Origin: Pseudoscleropodium purum
Lineage: Eukaryota > Streptophyta > Bryopsida > Hypnales > Brachytheciaceae
DNA: 64,000 bases
NCBI GenBank assembly: GCA_963969395.1
Contig: OZ017799.1
Location: 24,306,501-24,370,500, forward strand
Direction of reading: 5' to 3'
Each line of letters opens with the position of its first letter. Within the stretch, counting starts at the first letter, position 1. Positions 24,991 to 36,334 of this stretch are shown here, piece by piece. Under the pieces are notes generated by a model. It searched no databases and had not been told where the DNA came from. It saw only the letters and a list, made by a program, of their open reading frames with translations. Both the position numbers and the translations under genes were made by a program.

Positions 24991-25694
24991 AAGTAGTTGG
25001 TAAATCAAACACAACATCTTGAAAAGTATGTAATGAGCTCCAAAATGGTGAATTATTAGGTGGATTCAAAAATGATTTTTGTTCAATAATTCTTTCAATG
25101 GCTTTATCTATTGCAACTTTATTGACTCTTCTTGAACATTCATGGCCTAATTTGAGTTTCAATATTCAAACAAAATTGTAAACTTGAAATTCCAAAAAAA
25201 TCTATTACCTTTAGATTTCTTCCAAATTAATTATAATTGTAGTTTTAGAAACTAGAGTAGATGTATTTTAAATACAATTTGTTATCTACTTATCATATTG
25301 TGGTTCCTAAACAAGGTGGACGCTCTATTTCCATTGAAGTACAAGAGTGTGAGGATCGCTGCATAACTAAGGCCGTGGTACATATTATGCAATGATGACT
25401 ATAAATCTTGTTTTCACACCTATGACAAGTATAGCCACCAATCCTACACAACAATCTAAGGTGGCATTCTTGAACCGGCAATTTTGGTGCCAAGTTACTG
25501 GAAGCTGTTGCAATCACTGGAAAATTTGTTAACATGCAATGGTTGCACAAAAATTCAAAAATCAAGCCAAATGTAGATTTAAGAAAACTAATTGCGGGTT
25601 TTGGAATATTGATTGCACCACCCCACCTTAAGTCTCCTTGCCTTTCTTGCTTTCTCATATGTGTTGTATGTTTGTTTGAGTAGCTCAGCGATTA
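24991..25694. other. Flank of the Harbinger remnant, no gene called
   Basis: A 121-codon frame on the - strand (25293-25658) contains a Cys/His cluster (CRIGGYTCHRCENK, SHHCIICT). The spacing fits no zinc-binding family I recognise, and no exon context was seen. Confidence 0.25.
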
Positions 25695-25904
25695 CTAGTT
25701 TGCAATTGTAGAGCAATTACCTGCAAGTGCGTTATGAGTTTTGGTGACAATGTATTTCCGTTTCAAGTTTCTCCAATTCTCCATTGTCTTGAGCTTTTCT
25801 GTTTCAAGTTTATCCAATTCTCTAGTTCTTGTTTCAAATTCTTGGAAGATGGAAGAGGTTGGTAGTAGGGATTCACACATCAATGGAGATCTTCCTATGT
25901 ACAC
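25695..25904 (-). pseudogene. Myb/SANT-like (trihelix) fragment, probable second Harbinger ORF
   Basis: A 69-codon frame containing RELDKLETEKLKTMENWRNL, then KRKYIVTKTHNALAGN. The WxNLKRKYxxxKxHNxxxGN pattern is typical of the third helix of Myb/SANT-like domains, which PIF/Harbinger elements encode as a second protein helping the transposase enter the nucleus and bind ends. It lies about 540 bp from the end of the transposase pseudogene, on the same strand. Only the end of the domain is present, so assignment to the same element is inference. Confidence 0.4.
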
Positions 25905-26142
25905 ATCAACTTCAATAAATTCTAGTTAGAGCACTGAAAGTAAGTACAATTCACCTCTACTTGTCAATTTTTTTATCTTTTTGTTGTTGAAAAAGAGGAA
26001 TACATTTGATACTTAGCAAGGATCACCTATGTTCTATCTCCTTTCTACAAAGTTTACATGCTTGTTAAAGGTGAAGTAGATTGAAATCAGTGTAGTCAAA
26101 GAAAGGTGGGGCTAGGGTGCCCCACTACTTGGAATGTGACTA

Positions 26143-26256
<114 letters not shown>

Positions 26257-26445
26257 CTAAGATCCCAAAGAACAAACAATTAGCATAACGTCAAATAGAA
26301 TGTATCTTGCTTCACCAAATTTGACTATAACATTAATTTTGAAGTTGTATTGTTAGCCAAAGCATCTTATATACCATACCATCTTGGATAGAAACAAAAG
26401 CAAATTAGAAAGAAAAAAGTGTAGGCAATGTGCACTTACTTCTAA

Positions 26446-27675
26446 TCAAACAATGTTATGTAGCCTTCCAAGATGCAGTCTCAATTCTTGCCGCATTTCT
26501 TAGGCCTCTAGAATTTGAAGGTTATCTTTTTGTAGGTGTGCTATGTCCAAATCTTCAGCATCATCGTCATTGGCTAATCCATCAATTTGCAATCGTTCCA
26601 TGAGTAGCTCTACCTCATGACAATCTTAATCGAGAAGCATGTTATGAAGGTAGCTGCAAGCTACAATAACATTTGGCAGAAACATCACATAAAGCTCATA
26701 TTTCTTCATCAACTTTGAATTTTTTTGTTTAAGTATACCAAAGGAATTTTCAACTACACTCTTCCTTCACTTGTGCTTCATATTGCATACTTCATCTAGC
26801 ACTGTCAACCTCCCTTCTTTGTGCAATGTCTTAAGTCAAAGAAGAAAGGGGGATCTTTTATCCCCAAGGAGATAAGGGGGAATCCTTTATAATGAAATGG
26901 TGGGCCATTGATGAAACTCCTATCTCTCGCTTTCTTATAAAGACCTTCCTCAAAACTCTGATGTCATTCATATTCTCCGGTAGTCAAAGTTTTGAGGAAG
27001 GTCTTTACAAGAAAATGGGTCCCATCAATAGCTCCTATAATTTACCGCAGCACACACCATTGCTAGAACTCTGCCATGTTCACTTGTGCTTGAGCATGGT
27101 TTGGCCACGTGATTTCACTTCTAAAGCATTCATTGATAGTAGACATAACTTCTCGCAAAAGTTTTGCCACAGTAGATAATTCTATTGCAAAATTCTTTGA
27201 CACTAACAACAATGGAGCTCATTAAATAAGCTTGTAGATTGCAACTGCTACACAAACGCGGACATGAATTGCTTGGTGAAACTTAGTATCTTGTTTTTCA
27301 ATGTAGGGTTGCAAAGTGTGCTAAATTGAAGACTTCCTACTTTGTCATCCTAAACTTATCTATCCATCACTTATCATCATATATGGTGAGCAAAAAAATC
27401 AAAAACTAGACCTTTGAACGAGGTTTTATCGACCAACCCAAGTCCTCATCTAACAAAATCCCAACAATATTGATACAAAAATCATGTAGCACAGACAAGA
27501 TGATACGGTCCATTGCACTCAAGGTATTATGTACACAATAGAAAGGTTGAATCATTGTTGCATCTTTGGCTCTTTTCAACTCTTTAGGTATGGCCATGTT
27601 GCTATGAATGTCTTGAAGTAGTAGAATCAAGGTTGTGGGGAACCTTGAAGCTTCCACAAGCTTAAAAAGCATCAT
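26446..27675 (-). pseudogene. PIF/Harbinger (DDE_Tnp_4) transposase, decayed
   Basis: Read on the - strand, segments in two or three frames line up in the order expected for Harbinger nucleases. An N-terminal piece from ATG 27675 (LLDEDLGWSIKPRSKV) is followed by a degenerate RMTK helix, LSTVAKLLREVMSTINECFR with EITWP, then GAIDGTHF with the first catalytic Asp at 27024-27026. Next come RVLRK, a damaged GDKGYP region where a stop replaces the second Asp, and VENSFGILKQ with the third catalytic acid (Glu) at 26749-26751. The end reads LPNVIVACSYLHNMLLD, an acidic linker and RLHNIV, with a stop at 26446-26448. Several stops and frameshifts make it non-functional. It is related to the ALP1/HARBI1-like group in plants. 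Element ends were not identified. Confidence 0.8.
26939..27009. repeat. Inverted duplication inside the Harbinger pseudogene
   Basis: AAAGACCTTCCTCAAAACTC at 26939 is repeated in reverse complement as GAGTTTTGAGGAAGGTCTTT-like sequence ending near 27009 (one base differs), separated by about 25 bp. The duplicated piece is the codons around RVLRK. Confidence 0.75.
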
Positions 27676-28411
27676 TTTGAAAGACGTTAATTATATTGTT
27701 GCACTAGAAACTCTAAAAGCTAATCTTCTTCAAACCACTTGACTTAAAATCCTTCAATTCACTCATCTCCTTCAAACTCACTTCTCAAAAGCACATGTCT
27801 CTAAACTCGAGAGCACATATATTTAAATTGCTTTAAATCAATCAACACAAAAATCTTCCAAATCAGTTGCCAATCAATTCCTCTACACTCTTCATCGGAA
27901 CTATTCTTTGAACTAAAAAACACTTGTATTAATCACTCAAATGAGACTCACACGATGTATTTGAACAAGACTGAAGAACACTCCTCTATCGCACAAATCA
28001 TGTTCAAAAACACCAAACAAAAAGAAACGCACAATACTCAAACCCTTCCAACTCACTATACAAATTGATGCTTTGATGTTGACACATAGATTTGTAACAT
28101 GGTGATATATAACCAAAAAATCCTAAACCACACTCTAATGTAAAGTGAGGGAAGCGTAACTCTACCTTTGCAAATCCCATGCAACTTCGTGAATATGGGA
28201 AAAAACAGTTTTAGCATGTACCGTATGAACAACAGAAGCTATTTCCAAAACATGCGATATTAAACCCTATAAATGATGTGATAAACTAGTCTAGTGTGTA
28301 AAGACCTTAAGTAATATTGTCATCAAGTCATTCCATTTTAAATAGGTGTATGCAAGATGATTGGTACAATTAAAAAAATGCTCAAAATAAAATAAACCAC
28401 TCCAAAGAAAC
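27676..28411. other. Intergenic DNA, nothing recognised
   Basis: Flank of the Harbinger remnant without supported features. Confidence 0.3.
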
Positions 28412-28415
28412 TTAA

Positions 28416-28953
28416 CCCTTAAAAGACATTTTATGTCTAAGCTTACTCAAACTTCATTAGATTTCTAAATTAAAATACACATTTCAAAATTTTGATATTT
28501 TTGAAGTGTAAGAATATATCTCTTAAATTTGATCTCATTTTTTCACAATTAAAACATTAAATTGAATTTATAATGATTTTTTTAAAGAAATTTCTATGTA
28601 AAAATAATAGTATTTATAATTTTTTTATAAAGAGTATAAAATTTTTATAAAAAAAATGGAAATAATAGTGACAAACATCATGGAGCTATTGATGTACTAC
28701 TAAAGCCCATACCAAGATAAATTCAATAGAAAAACTTCAAAAGTGGTGTATTTTGAGCTTTCAAGATGCTATCTTCAAAGTGTCATAAAAATTATAATTT
28801 TCATAATTTTGAAAAAAAATTAAATGGAATGAAAATTAAATTATTGGAACTTCATTTTCTTAGTTAAGCTTGAAAACATTAAAATCAAGAACTATGCGAA
28901 AATTTGGGATTTGACTTTCAAAATGCTCGTTGGCTTGCAATGTCCTTTAAGGG
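28416..28953. mobile_element. TTAA-flanked element, 538 bp
   Basis: Flanked by TTAA at 28412-28415 and 28954-28957. The left end CCCTTAAAAGACATTTTATG and the reverse complement of the right end CCCTTAAAGGACATTGCAAG form the inverted repeat. Non-coding interior. Same end signature as the 50-kb and 55-kb copies but a different length class. Confidence 0.75.
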
Positions 28954-29040
28954 TTAAATTAAAAATTGCCTCATGCAACAAAGCTAAATAAGAACAATGA
29001 AATGTTGAGTAGTTGATTTGAAAATAACTAGACAAATTGA

Positions 29041-30035
29041 ATCCCTTAAAAGACATATTTGCAAAGCTTTTATTTAATTTAAAGAAAAGTATATTGTTTT
29101 ATTTTCTTTTTAAAAATGGTGCTTAATTTTGTCAATTTATGAAACAATTGAACTCATGCACCTATTGATGAGATTCATTTACAAAGCTTTGGATCATAAA
29201 GTTCGCACTTATGATAAATTCATGTGAAAATTGGAAATCTTCTTGATGGTATATTTAAAGTATACAATTTAACAAAATGACATGTTATTTTGGAGTAATA
29301 TTAAATATTGGATGATGTAATTACAAAATATTATAAATTATAAAATTGATGTTTTTCCCCACTTTGATGTTGTGTTTTATTTTGACCTCTTACAAAGGAA
29401 TACAATTCATAATTCAATGGAAGACAATCTATTTCATTCAGCCATTTGTAAGTTGTAGTTCTAATTTCAATCAAGTTAAGTGTTGCTAGTGTGCAATAAG
29501 AGATATACAACATATGAAAGTAAGTTCATCTCTACTTTTGTTTTTCACTTTTATTTACATTTGTAAAAAATTAGAGTAATTTATGGTTTGGTAGAGTATA
29601 AATCTCATTGTTAGGATTGATATGTTTCAATTACATTTAAGAACAATAAATGATTTAAGTTTTCCTTTCATCTTGTATCTACTTCTACTTAACAATTTTT
29701 TTCCTTGATTTTCAATTCAAATATCACCATGAAGATTTAGCCCACTTAATGCAACTGATTTAAAGGGGATTTAAAACTTAAAACTATTGTTTCAAAAAAA
29801 AAAAAAAAAAGTTTAAAACTCATAAAGCAAAGTTGGAAAAAAAAAGTTGTTTTCACTTTGAACACTAATATCTTATAATTTACATGGCCAAAGTTTATGA
29901 AAGAAATTCTACACATTCTTATAAAAGTTTAATGTAATATCTCACCAATAAACATTCAAAAAAATAGTTTTATTTCATAGTAGTTCTTTATACTAGAAAT
30001 GGGAATTTTAAAGCAAATTTTGATAAACATAATTT
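29041..30035 (-). mobile_element. Degenerate TTAA-class element, about 1 kb
   Basis: The left end (TTGA then ATCCCTTAAAAGACAT) is recognisable. The interior at 29590-29990 aligns with the elements at 39181-40053 and 54987-55921 (AATCTCATTGTTAGGATTGA, a CTACTTCTACTTAACAATTT run, CACATTCTTATAAAAG). The right end is too eroded to place exactly. A 17-A run occurs at about 29795. Confidence 0.55.
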
Positions 30036-30213
30036 AAGTGATGCTAATTCCCCCCTCAACTAATAAGGTAAACCAATCCATTTTCATTTACTATCTAATT
30101 CTAGCATCCTACTTTGGGCCCTAATTTCGCTTAATCCATCATCCAAATCTATTTGTTTTCTCACAAAATCACAGCATTAATGCCAACAAGGAATAACATA
30201 TCAATCCTTTTAA

Positions 30214-30434
30214 CCATGTAAGGACGGGCCGATCTCCACTAAAATCATCATTTTCTAATACCGTGGGAATCAATCACTTAAAAAATAAAAATGTATTCAT
30301 TGGAAGTCAAACTACTATAGAAGAAGCTCCCTTTTCACAACAAAACATGGAGGATGAATAGTTACATTCTGTCCTGTATAGAGTAATTCTCTGTCATTCA
30401 TCAGACACTTATTGTCCACGGTAGCCTTACAGGG
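30214..30434. mobile_element. TTAA-flanked MITE, 221 bp (sister at 51316)
   Basis: TTAA flanks at 30210-30213 and 30435-30438. The ends CCATGTAAGGACGGGC and, on the - strand, CCCTGTAAGGCTACCG pair imperfectly. It aligns along its length with 51316-51537 (shared AAATCATC, GGAAGTCAAA, CCCTTTTCA, GAGGATGAATAGTTRCA, TGTCATYCATC), which is 222 bp long. Confidence 0.75.
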
Positions 30435-30438
30435 TTAA

Positions 30439-31131
30439 TTGTGAACACTCAAATCACATTACATACATGGGAGATTGAGTAGTTATGGGTTGTTTACAAG
30501 ATATTCATGACTCTACTCTATGAGCAGTTTTGTAATTTAAAGGCAAAACGCTTCAGAAATTCACAGAAATCACAATTTAAATCGGAAAACTATAATTCCA
30601 CTTGAATTTGATTCGTGAAACAAGCGCACACCTCTGAAAAGCATGCGACCCCAATGGAGTTCGCCCCAAGATATTCAGATAGCTAATCAGAGTGGTAGTT
30701 AGGCTTGTCTACCTTACGACAAATCACTAAAGTTTGGTTGCTCACAGCCAGTCCTTCCAAAGACTGGGCCCTAGAGAGCATGTGAGCCCTTGTACAGTAC
30801 TGTATAGTACAATTCCACAAGGGGCAATTTGGAACCTCAAGTTCTCCAATTTTAATAATTTTAACAACTTACGATGACCAGGGGCTTTGGCTGCTGGGCA
30901 TCTTTTGCACATTTGTCTTTGTGGAATGCCATGCTTCAGCCATGCTGGATTTTGTTTTGAAATGCAAGTGGCATCGTACGTATCTCACACAATCCCATAT
31001 AAAAGTACTAATTTAGTGTTCACCATTGACCACATAGGAGCTTGAAGTCTTCATCAGTTGCCAGATTCCAAGCACCCAGCATGGGAAGCCAATAAATCAT
31101 AAGGTGGGTACCCTGCAAACCGCCACTTTTT
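30439..31131. other. Intergenic DNA, nothing recognised
   Basis: A GC-balanced stretch (30620-31110) stands out slightly. No frame or paired ends are supported. Confidence 0.3.
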
Positions 31132-31590
31132 CACTACTGTGCCTAGTTAGGACAGAGTAATTATAATTAGAACCTTCATATTTTTGGGTCGGCAAGTGAA
31201 AGGAGGTTCCAACGCACCAATGAATGAGACATTTGGATACCATATGCAAAAGATAAGATTGATCAAAGTTTCTTCAGGTGGAGGTTATGTAATCATTTTC
31301 TTCAACATGAGTACGTATTGATTTTCGCTACTATGCCTAGTTAGTACGGAGTAATTAAAATTAGACCCTCATATTTTAGGAGTTGATAAGTGAAAGAAGG
31401 ATCCAACGCACCAATGAATGAGACATTTAGATACCATATGCAAAAGATAAGAAGGATCAAAGTTTCTTTCAGTGGAAGTTCCATAATCATTTTCTTCAAC
31501 GTGAGGATATATTGATTTTGGAAATGCACACAGAGTGACAATGGCGGTTTTAGGCATGTGCAATTTTGGGTGTACCCACTTTACACCATT
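31132..31590. repeat. Tandem pair of the 11.4-kb dispersed repeat, period 194 bp
   Basis: Unit 1 (31132-31325) and unit 2 (31326-31519) share most bases, for example CCAACGCACCAATGAATGAG and CATATGCAAAAGATAAGA. The second continues to 31590 through TTTGGGTGTACCCAC, matching the end of the 11405-11670 copy. Confidence 0.8.
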
Positions 31591-32304
31591 AAAAAATTAA
31601 TATTAAATAAAAAAAAATGGAGAAAGAATATTGGCAATGATTCATGTCAAAACTATCTTGAGATCTGGTGTACGAGAAAATGACAAAGCCCCAAAGCAGT
31701 GAGAGGAACTTACTGTAGAAGCAACATATTGAAGTCAAGGCCTATGTAGGATTCTCAAAAGGAATTGCCGAAGAAAGTGCCGGCCCAGACTTGTACGATT
31801 CCTTGTGTGTGTGTATGCGCTCAATACTAAAGCTTTAAAAAGAACGTAGGCTTGGCACTATAATTTTGCAAGCTATAATTCTCACGCCTAGGTGATCCAG
31901 AAATAGCCAAAATTGCTCATGTGCTATTGACGATAATGATCTGCCGGAGGTATGTAGGTGATCATTCATTGGTTGTTATGAAAAGGTAATTGCCCTACCC
32001 CACAAGATAGGTTGTTGTAAAGCCAACCATGACCTAATTTCGTCCAAAATGGATTGACTATATTTAAAAATAGAATGTTAATACTCCGAGATATCTTTGT
32101 TGAACAATCTTACATTGGTATTTGGTGATGAAATGAAATGAATTTTGTCACAATTGGTTTCATTTGAAGGACAACGAGATCGAAAAGTAGTTGATGATAG
32201 ATAAATTCATTGTTCACTATAGAAACAAAGAATGCACCTATTAGTCTAGTAATCAAAGCAATTTGGGTGACTATCTTGGTCATGGGGGCCACATTGTTTA
32301 GGGG
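31591..32304. repeat. Dispersed repeat S, copy 1, with TTAA-type right end
   Basis: The 32100-32304 part matches 43030-43225 and 48293-48400 (AATGCACCTATTAGTCTA, TTGGTCATGGGGGCCACAT). The copy ends TTTAGGGG followed by TTAA at 32305-32308, the class signature of the TTAA elements, so S is probably the end of one of them. The left part (31591-32100) shows nothing recognisable. Confidence 0.55.
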
Positions 32305-32353
32305 TTAACAACAATCCATCCTAGCATCACTATCTATTGCATAATCCTCTTAA

Positions 32354-33241
32354 CCACTATAGTCTTAAGGCCCCCCCCCCTTTTTTTTTTATCAAAACCA
32401 TTGAAAACTACCATTTCTATTGCAAAGAGCAATAAACTTTACAAATTACTTTTCCTGTGCACATCTAATTGTAGGAACCTAGACTAGATTATTATAAAAT
32501 GTGGGGAAGAAATTTCAAAAACTTTTACTATATAGATTGCAAGATATTTGCATTTAAAGTGAGAAAGTAGGTTTTTGAGCATGTTCTTAAACTATATTGT
32601 TTGACTTTGAATCTTCTTAACTCAAGAAAAAATTTGCATGAAAAATTTCTTTTTACAAAAGGTTTTAGTAGAAAATCTAGAATGAAAAATTCAAAATACA
32701 ACAGCATGATTTTCATTCTTTAAAAATTGTTTAAGTAGAAGTTGGTACAAGATTGACAAAAAAAATAAATCATTAATAGCTCTGAGATGGAAGTGAAATA
32801 CACTAATCCAATAGTGAGATTGTTTTAGCAAGTATACTTAATCCAATGGAACTTTATTTTTTTAAATTGTGAAAATTGGGTCTAAAACTAAATCCAATAA
32901 GTTATTTTTTCAAGAAGTTTCTATGATTGTGTGCAAAACAAGAAGCTCCATAACTTTTCACATCACAAATCCAAAAAGAAGGAATTAAAGATTTTCATGT
33001 AATATATAAAAAGTTAATTCTAAATTTTTGTGGATTTTTTTATTGCCCAACCTCTTGCATTTTGAGCTTATTTTGGCATAATTATATTGCTCTCAAGCAC
33101 TAATTGAAATAAAAATTATATTCTTAAGAAGATGATGCAATTTTCTATCTTAAATAGAAGTTTCAGAAAATCATGTTAGAAATTGAGGTTATACAAACCT
33201 ACCCAAAATCCATTTGTCCAATGTAAGAACAATAAGACTTA
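32354..33241 (+). mobile_element. TTAA-class element, interrupted near its right end
   Basis: TTAA at 32350-32353 precedes CCACTATAGTCTTAAGG, then a C10T10 run and AACCATTGAAAACTACCAT, an interior word shared with the copies at 44919 and 50148. The body follows the 50-kb copy down to AAATCCATTTGTCC at about 33205. The last bases of the end are displaced by the Tourist-like insertion at 33242-33595; TTTAGGAGTAAA at about 33600 may be the cut-off remainder. Confidence 0.65.
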
Positions 33242-33595
33242 GGGGTGCTTCACATATAGGCCAACCAAGTCGAGAGGCTGTGGGAATTCATGGCCAAACT
33301 TTGGGTGAGAGTCCAAAGAAATGGGCAATAAATAGGCAATAAATGAACAATTCGACAGATTCTCAACCAGAGTTTGGGTCGCCACTTTGTGGCGACCCAA
33401 ACTTTGGTTGAGAGTCTGTCATGAGGCCATTGCCATGTAGGAGCTTGAACTTCCATGTAGGCACTTTGGAAGGTAGCGGACTTTAGATTGTGCCACCTAG
33501 TGTGAAGGGTTGAGAGGCCAAAGTCGGGGTTTTCTGAAATTTGATTGGTGGAGGCCGATGGACTCTCAACCTTGGGCCCATGTGTAAAACGGCCC
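33242..33595. mobile_element. Tourist-like (PIF/Harbinger) MITE, TTA flanks
   Basis: TTA at 33239-33241 and 33596-33598 flank the element. The ends GGGGTGCTTCACATATAGGC and, on the - strand, GGGCCGTTTTACACATGGGC are imperfect inverted repeats of the Tourist type. 354 bp, non-coding, with a strong central hairpin. Confidence 0.7.
33354..33420. repeat. 67-bp hairpin with 31-bp arms
   Basis: The arms GACAGATTCTCAACCAGAG (33354) and, on the other strand, GACAGACTCTCAACCAAAG continue into TTTGGGTCGCCA. They match at 29 of 31 positions around a 5-base loop CTTTG. An RNA copy would resemble a small-RNA precursor. Confidence 0.85.
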
Positions 33596-33598
33596 TTA

Positions 33599-34822
33599 GT
33601 TTAGGAGTAAATGGGGGGGATCCTATCACCATATAATCAAATTGGATACCTTTTATTTTTTAGCTCACATTATCTCTAATAATTTTATATAACACAAATA
33701 AACTTCACATAATAATTATTTCAAAATTTTAATGAATTTTGTGAGGTTGAAATATTGAATAATTAGCATATTCTTCATGAAAAAATAAATGAACTAACCA
33801 TTCCAAGGGGCTAGAATCATGAACACTTTGACCTTTATGGATGAAAAACTCGATATATTGTGTTTATGTGCCTACAATTCAAATTCAAATAGAAACTAGA
33901 CTTAAGTACTTTTATTAAACTAGTTGGGACAAAATACAGTAGAAATTATTATTATTGCAAAACTTCATATCAAGAATAAGGAGAGAGAAGTTTCTCAAAT
34001 GCACTGTAAAAACATCTTTTAAGTATGTTCTTATGCAAGAAGATCAGTAATTCCTCAGTGAATGAATTTATCTCCACCAGCAAACATACTCAAAGAATCA
34101 AATTCTATAAAAATGGATGGAAATTACACTCTTTCATCCAACAATGTTCATTTAAAAAAAAGAAAGTGCCCACTTGTGGAACTATGGACATATAAGAGCT
34201 AATTACAAATTAGCTCACAATCAAGATGATAAAAGTGAGTTTACCAAAAAAATTTGATGAGTAGTAACATGGCAAGTTCTTATTCTATAAAATGATGAAA
34301 AATCTAAGTTGAAATTAAATTATAAATTATCTAAGTTGAAATTAAATTTCAATAACTATAAATTGAAATTGAATATACGTTATTATATTTATTATTAAAA
34401 AAATCATCTTAGAATATTGAAATTGCCAATTTACAAGATATCCTTCACAAGTTATCTTCATCATATTAGAAATCTTGAGCAAGCAAAATCAAAATTCATA
34501 AAAAATTTGGAATTCTCCATTTCAATATTTTGATATTGTTTTGTTTACATGAGCTCATTACACTAGCCTTGTAATTTTTATGGTTTTCTCAATTACCCAT
34601 CCAAAATATTTTATTTAATTTTCATACTAAAATGTAAAATGAAATCAACCTTATTTCATTGCAAGAATTGCAAATTCTTGAAGTTCAATTTTTATTTATT
34701 CTTCACCCCAAAAAATGACCTACACTTGTTTTTTGTTATAACAAACAAGCAATTCTATTGTAAGATGTTCAGTCCTTTGGCACTCACTTGCCTTTCGAGT
34801 ATGCTAATTTTTGAATATTTAA
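33599..34822. other. AT-rich intergenic DNA
   Basis: No gene or paired ends were seen. A local duplication AAATCTAAGTTGAAATTAAA lies near 34300-34345. Confidence 0.3.
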
Positions 34823-35671
34823 GGCAGGTTTACACTAGGATTTAAGTCCAAGAAACTCTGAAATCAAGCAATCCTATTGGTTAAGAGTTGGAAATTGGAC
34901 CCAAAGTGTTTACACTAAAGTCCAGTTCGAAATTTGCTGAAATGACATGGCACCCGTGTGGCACAAATTTGGAAGGAAATTTTTGGACTGAATCTTGGTT
35001 TCAAGGGCTTCAAAAGAGAGCACCAATTTTGTAGAACCAATTTCCTACTGTGGGTCCAATTTGCATAAGATGCAATTTCTGGCCTAAACAAGGCTGTGAG
35101 TTACTATTGCTGAAAATTAATAAATTGTATAAAAAAATAAATTCAAATAAAATATTTTGAATTTTTATTATTAATAATAACTAGTATTAAATCTGATGTG
35201 GCTTGATGTGGCAGTCTCCTAGTCACATCAAATTGGAAATTTTAATTTTAATTAAAATAATACTTTATAAATAAAAATATTTTAATAGTTTTGTTAATGG
35301 TTTTAAGAAAAATCATTATTTTTTTGAGAAATTATTATTTAACTATTTAAAAAATATATATTTCATATTTTTTTTTAAAACAACAAATTGGAATCTAGGT
35401 TGAAAATTAATTTTTAATCAATTTTTTTAATAAGGTAATATTATTTAATATTGTTTTGAAAGTTTTGAAAAATTTTAACATTATTTTTTTCTTAAAATTA
35501 AAAAGAAAATTATTTTATATGTTTTTTACAAACACCAAATTGGACCCAAATTGTTTACACTTGGGTCCAAGTCTAATTTTCAGCAAATTTTGTTAATGAG
35601 CTATTTGAGTCCAATAAGGAGTTTCTTAAGTCCGAAATGGGGGGTTCTTGGACCCTTATGTAAACCCACCG
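34823..35671. mobile_element. Tourist-like MITE, TAA flanks, 849 bp
   Basis: TAA at 34820-34822 and 35672-35674. The ends GGCAGGTTTACACTAGGATT and, on the - strand, CGGTGGGTTTACATAAGGG pair. Subterminal copies of AATTGGACCCAAAGTGTTTA occur on the left (about 34892) and in variant form on the right (about 35535). No coding capacity. Confidence 0.65.
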
Positions 35672-35674
35672 TAA

Positions 35675-36245
35675 GATCTTACTCAAACTTCCTCACATGT
35701 AGCTTTCGTCCAGAGGCAATGAAAGCCCATGAGATTCCATTTCTCAGTTAAAGACTTCCAACAGCTCAAACCCATGAAGGCTTGCTCGAGTGCTTGTCTG
35801 GATTGAACATGTTTCCCATGAAAACCACAATACCGGTATTCACCGCCTTTGGTTGACTGAGCAAACGCTAGGCCCATTTATTAGTATCAGTACCTGCAAT
35901 CTGCAAGTTGTTTTGTTTTGTTTTGTTTCCTTTTTTAAACAAATCAACTATGTGAGCTTTTAAAAAGTTTTAGTTCCCCCAACTAGAAAGAACATGAAGA
36001 TACCAACGACCAAGAATCATTCAAGTTTGTCACCTCAAGCACCTTCATGAATTCATGTGCCTTCTCTTACAACCTCTCTCCCAATGTCTGTTGGCATTAT
36101 TTGTGCTTTGGAATCTCATTTGCACCACAGCTTCAGTCCACTGGCAGGAGGGCAGACCAGGTGTGGCTGTGGTCACACTACAAGGATTTCCAATTTTAAA
36201 ATCATTGCACACCAATAAACCGACAACATCAATAGTTACGTAAGT
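35675..36245. other. Unassigned GC-balanced patch
   Basis: About 35690-36230 is less AT-rich and open for 60-odd codons on each strand. No motif, splice pattern or family was recognised. Confidence 0.25.
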
Positions 36246-36334
36246 GAGCCCATATTGGGCAAATTTATATTAGTGGTGTACATTTCAGAACTTGAATGTT
36301 CACCACTAATATGATTTTTGTCTACAATGGGCTC
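36246..36334. repeat. 89-bp hairpin
   Basis: The arms GAGCCCATATTGGGCAAATT (then TATATTAGTGGTG) and, on the - strand, GAGCCCATTGTAGACAAAAA (then TCATATTAGTGGTG) pair imperfectly around a short loop. Outer GAGCCCAT bases are perfect. Confidence 0.7.

Noticed and set aside
25293..25658. Cys/His-containing 121-codon - strand frame as a zinc-finger protein
   Set aside because: Cys and His spacing fits no zinc-binding pattern I know, and the flanking codons look random.
32361..32390. C10T10 run as a regulatory or G-quadruplex site
   Set aside because: A simple homopolymer junction inside a transposable element; similar C runs occur at 15056 and 49051.
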